Assembly (NCBI RefSeq): GCF_027533505.1
Contig: NZ_JAPZUB010000041.1
Location: 1-64,000, forward strand
DNA: 64,000 nucleotides
Direction: 5' to 3'
Origin: Flavobacterium sp.
Lineage (GTDB): Bacteria; Bacteroidota; Bacteroidia; Flavobacteriales; Flavobacteriaceae
How positions within the stretch are numbered: position 1 is the first letter of the stretch; the number at the start of each line of letters is the position of its first letter. Made by a program: the position numbers and the translations under genes. The notes under the pieces were generated by a model. The model made no database searches. It saw only the letters and a list, made by a program, of their open reading frames with translations, and was not told where the DNA came from. Shown piece by piece: positions 56,684 through 64,000 of the stretch.

Positions 56684-58519
56684 TTGATTATGAAAAAAAT
56701 AGTACTATTATTTATTTGTTTAGTGTCGTCTGCGACCTATGTTAGTGCACAATTGTATGTGTCTAATAATAGCTATGTTTTCAACAAAGGTGCTTTGTTG
56801 TTTGCACGTGGAAATTTAGAGCTCAATGGAGCCAACAGTTTTTTATATCTACGGAATGAGGCGCAATTCCTTCAAGGAACTGCCGGATCATCAACCAATA
56901 GAGGTTTGGGCCGACTGTCGGTTTTTCAAGAGGGTACAAGCAATGCTTTTGCCTACAATTATTGGTGCGCACCCGTAGGAAATGCTTCAGCAGGTTCTGG
57001 AAATGAAAATTTTGGGGTGAGTATGTTAGGTACCCCCACAACATTAACAACCACTATTCCTGCTGCCTTATCTTCAGCAACTTACAATGGGTCGTCGTCT
57101 GCAGCTGCTCTAACTATTGCGACCTATTGGATTTGGCGATTTTTATCTTCTAACAATTATTCACAATGGGTGCAGTCCGCAGGAACAACCAATATCGCAC
57201 CTGGCGAAGGTTTTACCATGAAAGGGGTTTCGGGTACCGATGCAACCAATCCTGGAGAAACCGTTGCTAATAATCCTGGGAATGCCCAGCGCTATGATTT
57301 TCGGGGAAAACCCAATGATGGAACCATTGTAATCAATGTTGCCAATGGGGCTTCAACCCTTACAGGTAATCCCTATCCTTCAGCGATTGACTTAAATTTA
57401 TTCTTGAATGATCCCGCCAATTCTTCTTTAGACGGAACGGCTCTGTTTTGGGAACACGACAAAACTGTCAACTCACATAACATTGTAGATTACCGTGGAG
57501 GTTATGGTGTATACAACGGTACCACAAGTGTTTACACTCCAGCTACTTTTTACACCTATGATTTGGGAGGTAACCAAGGCTCCGTTTTCAGTTCCCCCAA
57601 CAACATGTACCAACGTCGATTTTCCCCGATAGGACAAGGTTTTATGGTACGAGGCGTTTCCAATGGTTCAGCGATAATGCGAAATGCTCATCGGGTATTT
57701 GTGAAAGAGGGAGCTGCCAATTTCTCCCAGTTTGAACGTCTTAGTAATGAAGCAAATTCAGCTGGTATTGCAAGTTTTGGCAATATTCCAAATGTGGCGG
57801 GTATTGATTATACACAATTAAGTGCCGCTCCTACACCGCATTTTACCGTCAATACCTCCTTGGGCGGAAATGCTGTACGACAAGTCGCGTTGTGTTTTTT
57901 ACCCAATGCCATTGACGGTGTCGATCGTGCCGATTCGAAATCTCCAGACACAACAGCCAACTTACCGATGGATATGTACATAGTGTTGGAGAATGAGCCT
58001 TATGTGCACGCTACTACGGCATTTGATAGCAGCAAACGAATCAATGTTGGATTCAAATGCAATGCTTCAACCACCTTCACCATGATGGTAAAAGATATCG
58101 TAAACTTTGATATGGCAGAAGATATTTTCCTCTATGATGCCGAAACAGGATTGTATCATGACATCAAAAATCAACCGTATGCATTCACTTTACAACCCGG
58201 GGTAAATAACAACCGTTATCAAATCACATTTACAGATCAAGCCCTTTCCAATGGCGAGTTTAATGGAGGACGATTGGATATTTTACAAAACAATCAAGAA
58301 CAGCTTTTAGTCATCAGTAACCCAACGCAATACGAACTTTCAGAAGTGAGCCTTTATGATATGCTTGGAAAAAATGTATTTACCAAAAAAGGATTGGGTA
58401 GTCAAAATCAATATGAATTTGCTACGGGTTCACTGGCAGAAGGAATTTACATCGCCCGTATAAAAACAATAGAGGGGCATTCGCTCAGTAAAAAAGTCGT
58501 TATCGAGCGTGTTCGCTAA
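56684..58519 (+). CDS. Secreted protein with T9SS type A sorting domain
   Basis: signal peptide; C-terminal SNPTQYELSEVSLYDMLGKNVFTKKGLGSQNQYEFATGSLAEGIYIARIKTIEGHSLSKKVVIER. Confidence 0.88.
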   Translation: MIMKKIVLLFICLVSSATYVSAQLYVSNNSYVFNKGALLFARGNLELNGANSFLYLRNEAQFLQGTAGSSTNRGLGRLSVFQEGTSNAFAYNYWCAPVGNASAGSGNENFGVSMLGTPTTLTTTIPAALSSATYNGSSSAAALTIATYWIWRFLSSNNYSQWVQSAGTTNIAPGEGFTMKGVSGTDATNPGETVANNPGNAQRYDFRGKPNDGTIVINVANGASTLTGNPYPSAIDLNLFLNDPANSSLDGTALFWEHDKTVNSHNIVDYRGGYGVYNGTTSVYTPATFYTYDLGGNQGSVFSSPNNMYQRRFSPIGQGFMVRGVSNGSAIMRNAHRVFVKEGAANFSQFERLSNEANSAGIASFGNIPNVAGIDYTQLSAAPTPHFTVNTSLGGNAVRQVALCFLPNAIDGVDRADSKSPDTTANLPMDMYIVLENEPYVHATTAFDSSKRINVGFKCNASTTFTMMVKDIVNFDMAEDIFLYDAETGLYHDIKNQPYAFTLQPGVNNNRYQITFTDQALSNGEFNGGRLDILQNNQEQLLVISNPTQYELSEVSLYDMLGKNVFTKKGLGSQNQYEFATGSLAEGIYIARIKTIEGHSLSKKVVIERVR

Positions 58520-58524
58520 TATGA

Positions 58525-58556
58525 AAGGGGCCTAAAGGCTCCTTTTTTTATGTACT
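58525..58556 (+). terminator. Intrinsic terminator
   Basis: aaggggcctaaaggctccttttttta. Confidence 0.55.
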
Positions 58557-58564
58557 TTTGTTCC

Positions 58565-59458
58565 ATGCAAGCGATTTCGCAAAAACTCGAGTTACACGAC
58601 ACCATTTCCGTCACCCTGCGTCGGGAAGACCTTCTCTTTCCAGCGATTTCGGGTAATAAATGGCGAAAACTCAAATACAATATCCAACACATTCTTCAAG
58701 AGGGTTATGAAGGTGTGCTGACATTTGGTGGCGCACATTCCAATCATATCGCTGCAACAGCCTATGCTGCTAAAAAGTTCGGTTTTAAAGCAATAGGGAT
58801 AATCCGTGGGGATGAACTTCAACATACCACTTCATGGAGTCCAACACTCCAATCGGCACAACATTGGGGTATGGAATTCAAGTTTTTGTCTCGAGATGCT
58901 TTTCGGGTTTTGAAATCGGACCCAACTTACTGGTGCAATACGTATCCCAATTATTTTATTTTACCAGAAGGGGGTACTGGTGCATTGGCCGTTCAGGGAT
59001 GCGCCGAAATGATCCTGCCCGAAGACCAATCATTTACGCACATTGTGTGTGCTGTAGGCACGGGAGGCACGCTTTCAGGATTGAGTGAAGGGGCTTTTTC
59101 CCATCAAAAAATTTTAGGATTTCCTGCATTAATTGGGGATTTTTTAAGAGAAGATATTCGTAATTTTGCAAAAAAGGAGAATTGGGAATTGATTCAAGGC
59201 TATACCTTTGGAGGTTATGCCAAAACAAGTCCCGAATTAATTCGTTTTATCAATCAATTTTATCAAAAACATCAGGTGCCGTTGGATCCGATTTACACCG
59301 GTAAAATGATGTATGGTTTAGTAGATTTATTGGCAAACGATTTTTTCCCAAAATCAGCAAATATACTAGCCATTCACACAGGAGGGTTACAAGGAATCCC
59401 CGCCATGAATGAAAGGCTCAAACAAAAAAATCAAATTACGCTTCAAATTCATGTATAG
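58565..59458 (+). CDS. PLP-dependent 1-aminocyclopropane-1-carboxylate deaminase / D-cysteine desulfhydrase family protein
   Basis: SGNKWRKLKYNI PLP-Lys, TFGGAHSNHIAATAYAAKKFG, VGTGGTLSGL. Confidence 0.9.
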   Translation: MQAISQKLELHDTISVTLRREDLLFPAISGNKWRKLKYNIQHILQEGYEGVLTFGGAHSNHIAATAYAAKKFGFKAIGIIRGDELQHTTSWSPTLQSAQHWGMEFKFLSRDAFRVLKSDPTYWCNTYPNYFILPEGGTGALAVQGCAEMILPEDQSFTHIVCAVGTGGTLSGLSEGAFSHQKILGFPALIGDFLREDIRNFAKKENWELIQGYTFGGYAKTSPELIRFINQFYQKHQVPLDPIYTGKMMYGLVDLLANDFFPKSANILAIHTGGLQGIPAMNERLKQKNQITLQIHV

Positions 59459-60371
59459 ATTCATTTGTATTTTTGTCGTGTTATTAGTCCTAACGGCTTG
59501 TGGTTCCTCGCGTCCTGTCGTACGAACGACCAAACCTACCGCACAAACCACAAAAACTGATCCGCGAAAAACCAAGCGACCCGTTGCAACCACTTCACCG
59601 ACAACTCAGTCACCCTCAAGACCGGTTCAAATCGATCCTACGCCCGCTCCATCTTCGCAAGCGGATAAGCCTACAATTGAAGTTTTGGAAGCCACCACAG
59701 CCGTCAAAGTGACTACAGCGATGGTGATGGATTATATTGAAAAGTATAAGGAAATTGCCAAAAAAGAAATGGTCGATTACGGGATTCCTGCAAGTATCAC
59801 TTTAGGACAAGGAATATTAGAATCGGGGGCTGGAACAGGGCCTCTAAGCGTTCAAGCCAACAATCATTTTGGAATCAAATGCCATAAGGAATGGAAAGGA
59901 CCTAGTGTTAGTTATGACGATGATGCAGTAGGTGAATGTTTTCGTAAATACAGTGATCCTTTTGAATCGTTTAAAGATCATTCAATTTTTTTGGTGACCC
60001 GTGAACGCTATGCCAATTTATTTCGCTTGGATATTGCCGACTACAAAGGCTGGGCCAAAGGACTCAAAGCCGCAGGGTATGCCACTGATCCAGCGTATCC
60101 TACTAAGTTAATTGGATTGATTGAACGCTACCAATTGCAGCGTTTTGATGTCGAAGTACTCGGAGCAAGTTCAATAACAAATACGATTAATTCAAGTGCA
60201 ACACTCCCAATTAAAAGTGATTACACGACTGAAAAACAGCATGTTGTAGCGAAAGGTGATACCTTATATTCCATTTCCAAAAAATACAGTATCCCTGTTG
60301 AGGTGTTAAAATCAAAAAATAATTTAAATGATACCGCATTAGCCATCGGTCAAATCTTACGCTTAGAATAA
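59451..60371 (+). CDS. Glucosaminidase-domain lipoprotein with C-terminal LysM
   Basis: lipobox [70 protein letters not shown]. Confidence 0.9.
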   Translation: MYRFICIFVVLLVLTACGSSRPVVRTTKPTAQTTKTDPRKTKRPVATTSPTTQSPSRPVQIDPTPAPSSQADKPTIEVLEATTAVKVTTAMVMDYIEKYKEIAKKEMVDYGIPASITLGQGILESGAGTGPLSVQANNHFGIKCHKEWKGPSVSYDDDAVGECFRKYSDPFESFKDHSIFLVTRERYANLFRLDIADYKGWAKGLKAAGYATDPAYPTKLIGLIERYQLQRFDVEVLGASSITNTINSSATLPIKSDYTTEKQHVVAKGDTLYSISKKYSIPVEVLKSKNNLNDTALAIGQILRLE

Positions 60372-60372
60372 A

Positions 60373-61662
60373 ATGATATACCAAAGAAGTAGTGCGCTGT
60401 TTGCAGCCGCTGAAAAAGTAATTCCAGGAGGCGTAAACTCCCCAGTACGCGCTTTTAAAGGAGTAGGGGGTACTCCAATTTTTGTTAAATCGGCCAAAGG
60501 AGCCTATTTGTATGATGAAGACGGCCGTCGTTTGATAGATTACATTAATTCATGGGGGCCAATGATTTTAGGGCATGCTTATGAACCCGTGATCACTGCT
60601 ATCAAAGAACGCGCTGAAAAAGGAACCTCTTTTGGAATGCCGACCGAATTGGAAACACAAATTGCGGAGCTAGCCGTTGCAATGGTACCCAATATTGATA
60701 AAATTCGTTTTGTAAATTCAGGAACAGAGGCCTGTATGAGCGCCATTCGCTTAGCGCGTGGATTTACAAAACGCGATAAGATTATCAAATTTGCAGGGTG
60801 CTATCATGGCCATTCGGATTCTTTTTTAATTCAAGCCGGTAGCGGTGCGAGCACATTTGGAACACCCAACAGCCCCGGAGTCACGCAAGGGACCGCCCAA
60901 GATACTTTGCTAGCGCCTTACAATAATGTAGCAGCGGTTGCCGATTTATTTGCTGCCAATCCGCAACAAATTGCCGCTATTATCGTCGAACCCGTTGCAG
61001 GAAATATGGGGTGCGTGCCGCCTTTACCCGGATTTTTAGAAGGACTTCGCGCGTTGTGTACCCAACAGGGAGCTTTGTTGATTTTTGATGAAGTCATGAC
61101 GGGTTTCCGACTTGCTGCTGGGGGTGTACAAGAGCGCTTGTCTATTGCTGCCGATATCGTTTGTTTTGGGAAAGTTATCGGTGGTGGACTTCCGGTGGGG
61201 GCTTTTGCAGCTAGAGCAGAGATTATGAATTATTTAGCCCCAGTTGGTCCTGTGTATCAAGCGGGAACGCTAAGCGGAAATCCATTAGCTATGACTGCTG
61301 GTCTAGCCATGTTGACCGCTTTACACGAGGATAGGGATGTTTTTAATCGAATTGATCAAAAAACAGCCTATCTGCACGAGGGGATGGCAACCGTGATACA
61401 AAAAACAGGACTACCACATACGATTAATCGATTAGGGTCTATGATTTCAGTTCACTTTGATGAAACTCCAGTCATCGATTTTGAAACCGCAAAAAAAGGG
61501 GATAACGAACGGTTTAAAGCATTTTTCCACGGCATGTTACAGGAGGGTATTTACATTGCTCCTTCTGCCTATGAAACCTGGTTTATCACCGATGCGCTAA
61601 CCTACGATGATTTAGACAGGACCATTGAAGCTGTCGGAAAAGTAACTTCAGTATTGAAATAA
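60373..61662 (+). CDS. hemL: Glutamate-1-semialdehyde 2,1-aminomutase
   Basis: [48 protein letters not shown]. Confidence 0.95.
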   Translation: MIYQRSSALFAAAEKVIPGGVNSPVRAFKGVGGTPIFVKSAKGAYLYDEDGRRLIDYINSWGPMILGHAYEPVITAIKERAEKGTSFGMPTELETQIAELAVAMVPNIDKIRFVNSGTEACMSAIRLARGFTKRDKIIKFAGCYHGHSDSFLIQAGSGASTFGTPNSPGVTQGTAQDTLLAPYNNVAAVADLFAANPQQIAAIIVEPVAGNMGCVPPLPGFLEGLRALCTQQGALLIFDEVMTGFRLAAGGVQERLSIAADIVCFGKVIGGGLPVGAFAARAEIMNYLAPVGPVYQAGTLSGNPLAMTAGLAMLTALHEDRDVFNRIDQKTAYLHEGMATVIQKTGLPHTINRLGSMISVHFDETPVIDFETAKKGDNERFKAFFHGMLQEGIYIAPSAYETWFITDALTYDDLDRTIEAVGKVTSVLK

Positions 61663-61692
61663 AAAAAGCTCCGAAAGGAGCTTTTTATTTTT
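61663..61692. terminator. Intrinsic terminator after hemL
   Basis: aaaaaaagctccgaaaggagctttttattttt. Confidence 0.75.
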
Positions 61693-62029
61693 ATTTTATT
61701 TTCTTACCTACAAGTCGATTTAAAAGTTCTGGATTGGCTTCCAATTGGGCCATTTGTTGTGGTGTTAGTGTGCCTCGAATTTTTGCTTCAATCACACGAC
61801 TCATTTCAATCTTTCGCTCAGCAGAAAGATTTTTGTTGTCCAATACTTCGTATTTCATTTCGAAAAGTCTGAAAAAATCTTCTCGCTGGTTTTCTGGTAA
61901 ATTTACCACTTGGGCTAAAGCAACCATATCGTTTTTTGCTTTTGCTTGTACAGATAATTCTTTGTCTTGAGCCGACATGCTTAATGTGGCCATCATACAA
62001 AAAGCAAAACTAAGGAGTAATTTTTTCAT
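61691..62029 (-). CDS. Small secreted hypothetical protein
   Basis: signal peptide MKKLLLSFAFCMMATLSMSAQ; LTPQQMAQLEANPELLNRL. Confidence 0.65.
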   Translation of the reverse strand: MKKLLLSFAFCMMATLSMSAQDKELSVQAKAKNDMVALAQVVNLPENQREDFFRLFEMKYEVLDNKNLSAERKIEMSRVIEAKIRGTLTPQQMAQLEANPELLNRLVGKKIK

Positions 62030-62105
62030 AACTATAAAAATCTAAATTGATAATCAAAGGTAAACTATTTTGCTATAAATCCAAAAAAATCAAAAGATTG
62101 AACAA

Positions 62106-62525
62106 TTAGTTCTTAATCTCAAGTGAATTTTCAGATTCAGGTGTTCGTTTACGCTTTAATCCCGCCTCAAATTTTTGGTATTGTGTTTCCGTAAGTATCT
62201 TTTTCATCTCGGCTTTAAAAGCATCCTCTTCAGCTTGTCTCTTCTCACGGCGCGCTTGTAATTGTTCCTTTGTCATTAATCGGCCATCGTCTTTCTTTCC
62301 TTTCAACTCGGCAACATAGGCTTCACGGTCACGAACAATCTTTTCTACAAGGGGTTTGATTTTTTCCCCTTGTCCCGGTTCCAAAACGATATCCTTGGTT
62401 AAACGATTGAAGAGAACAGTCACTTTTTCCTCAAAAGTTAATTTTTGTGGAGTGCCTGATTTTTGCAATTGAGCGGAAACAGGGAGTAAAAAAAGGAATA
62501 GTACTAAAGTAAAAATAGCTTTCAT
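62106..62525 (-). CDS. Small secreted Spy/CpxP-like helical protein
   Basis: signal peptide; ILTETQYQKFEAGLKRKR. Confidence 0.5.
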   Translation of the reverse strand: MKAIFTLVLFLFLLPVSAQLQKSGTPQKLTFEEKVTVLFNRLTKDIVLEPGQGEKIKPLVEKIVRDREAYVAELKGKKDDGRLMTKEQLQARREKRQAEEDAFKAEMKKILTETQYQKFEAGLKRKRTPESENSLEIKN

Positions 62526-62588
62526 TTGAACTCATTTTTTATAAGGACCAAAAATAATAAATAAGGTTTAATTTGCGCCAAGAATTTA

Positions 62589-62596
62589 TATCTTTG
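62589..62596 (+). promoter_or_regulatory. Bacteroidetes -7 box TATCTTTG
   Basis: TAnnTTTG just upstream of the 62601 ORF. Confidence 0.45.
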
Positions 62597-62600
62597 TAAT

Positions 62601-62972
62601 GTGAAAATCGGTGTAATTTTTATCGTTTTTGTTTTTCTTTTTCGCCCTGTAATGCCAGTGGTTGACTACATATTGAATTACGATTATATTCGTACTGTTT
62701 TGTGTGAAAATAAAGCCAAACCGAAGTTGTCTTGTAACGGTAAATGTCATTTGATGAAACAATTAGCAAAAGCCTCTGAACAAGAAGACTCCAATCAAAA
62801 AAACAATAAAAGCCAAGTCAAAGTGGAATGGGAATTCCCATTCATGCAAGCAAATGTTCACGAAAGTAGCACTGCTTTTCATTCAATGGCCCATACAATT
62901 TCAATCTTTTCGTATTCCAATTTATACCAATTTTCAGCCGAAATTGGCGTTTTTCATCCCCCAACGGTTTAA
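62601..62972 (+). CDS. Small membrane protein with CENKAKPKLSCNGKCHLMKQL motif
   Basis: N-terminal TM then Cys-rich motif; upstream of MbnP-like gene. Confidence 0.65.
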   Translation: MKIGVIFIVFVFLFRPVMPVVDYILNYDYIRTVLCENKAKPKLSCNGKCHLMKQLAKASEQEDSNQKNNKSQVKVEWEFPFMQANVHESSTAFHSMAHTISIFSYSNLYQFSAEIGVFHPPTV

Positions 62973-63071
62973 TTTGCTTTCTTCGATAGTTACAGTGTTG
63001 TGCTGTACTTCTTGATGTGTTTTTTATAAAATGCATCACTCTATTACTATTGTTTAAATTTAAATTAAATC

Positions 63072-63881
63072 ATGAAAAATATTTTAAAAAAAGCAGCTCT
63101 TTGTATGGTTGCACTTACTGCATTGTCGCTAACTTCTTGTTCAAATGACGACGATACAAACAACAACATCACCGGTGAGGGGACATTAAAATTAGAATTT
63201 GATAATATCTATAAAACAGCCAATTTGGCTATGAATACTCCTTATACCAATACGAATGGGGAGGTAGTGAAGGTGTCAAAAATGAAATACATCGTGAGTA
63301 ATATTAAGCTTACTAAAGACGATGGCACCGTGTTTACGTATCCTAAAAGTCAGAGTTATTTTATTGTAGACGAATTAACAGCTGCTTCACTAGTACTTGA
63401 TTTACCTAATATTCCAGCGGGGAACTATACCAAAGTAACTTTCGGAATTGGAGTTGATCAAGAGCAGTTTAATCTTGGAGCTGCAGGACAAGGCGATTTC
63501 CTAACCCAAGCCCAAAATGCCGGTATGATGTGGTCATGGAGTGCGGGTTATAAATTTGTCAATTTTGAAGGTACTTTTACTTCTCCAACAGTAACGACGG
63601 ACACGAATTTCAGGGTACATACTGGACAAACAGGAACAGATTACAACTATACGACGGTGACGCTTAACTTACCATCCAATGCTTTAGTTCGCACCAACAT
63701 CACGCCACAAGTGCATATTATGGCAGATGTATCGCATTTAATTGATGGTACCAACAAAATTTCGTTGACAGCAGCCAAAGGTTCTGGCGCAGCAGCCAAT
63801 GTTATGGGGGGACCAAATTTAGCTCTTGTTACCGCCAACATCGCCAACATGTTTACCGTTGATCATGTTCATAATGATTAA
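63072..63881 (+). CDS. MbnP-family lipoprotein
   Basis: lipobox LTSCSNDD; LEFDNIYKTANLAMNTPYTNTNGEVVKVSKMKYIVSNIKL; FGIGVDQEQFNLG; MMWSWSAGYKFVNFEGTF. Confidence 0.82.
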   Translation: MKNILKKAALCMVALTALSLTSCSNDDDTNNNITGEGTLKLEFDNIYKTANLAMNTPYTNTNGEVVKVSKMKYIVSNIKLTKDDGTVFTYPKSQSYFIVDELTAASLVLDLPNIPAGNYTKVTFGIGVDQEQFNLGAAGQGDFLTQAQNAGMMWSWSAGYKFVNFEGTFTSPTVTTDTNFRVHTGQTGTDYNYTTVTLNLPSNALVRTNITPQVHIMADVSHLIDGTNKISLTAAKGSGAAANVMGGPNLALVTANIANMFTVDHVHND

Positions 63882-63882
63882 A

Positions 63883-63922
63883 TAAATCCAAAGGCGTTCG
63901 ACTTTCGGGCGCCTTTTTTATC
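63883..63922 (+). terminator. Possible terminator/attenuator
   Basis: aaggcgttcgactttcgggcgcctttttta. Confidence 0.55.
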
Positions 63923-63933
63923 TTCTTTATACT

Positions 63934-64000
63934 ATGAAAAAGGTGATCATAGGGGTGTTAGCCCTTGGACTTTTAACGGCTTGTGCTACTGATGAGGAAG
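63934..64000 (+). CDS. Truncated lipoprotein CDS at window edge
   Basis: MKKVIIGVLALGLLTACATDEE lipobox; continues beyond the window. Confidence 0.6.
   Translation, partial: MKKVIIGVLALGLLTACATDEE

Overview
This 64 kb window looks like Bacteroidetes (Flavobacterium-like) chromosome. The family is inferred from the gldJ-porU-porV block, TAnnTTTG promoter boxes, T9SS cargo and PaaA-J synteny. The conserved backbone carries murF, T9SS/gliding genes (gldJ, porU, porV), pdhA/pdhC, exbB/exbD, folC, two tRNA-Val genes, TPM/LemA proteins, alaS, a complete-looking phenylacetate (paa) catabolic cluster with a TetR regulator, a branched-chain ketoacid dehydrogenase module (E2, ilvE, E1 alpha-beta fusion), hutU, two T9SS-type secreted proteins, hemL and an MbnP-like gene. 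From about 41 to 48.6 kb there is a low-GC accessory/defence-like island: helicase fragment, BRCT protein, AAA_13/RloC-like ATPase, DUF6169-like gene with a tiny overlapping ORF, and MntA with a nonsense-mutated HepT. The most striking signal is a network of degenerate heptanucleotide tandem arrays filling most paa/bkd gene junctions. Several arrays occur as an arm plus its reverse-complement arm, beginning right after a stop codon and ending right before the next start codon. At paaG-paaH the same architecture, with a 33-bp perfect inverted repeat, encloses a four-helix-bundle (S23/IVP/Avd-like) ORF. One heptamer family is also found in frame inside the bkd E2 linker, and a G/C palindromic element sits in frame inside the bkd E1. 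I propose this heptamer-hairpin plus four-helix-protein system as the main candidate for something undescribed. All calls come from reading the sequence; no homology search or folding was run.
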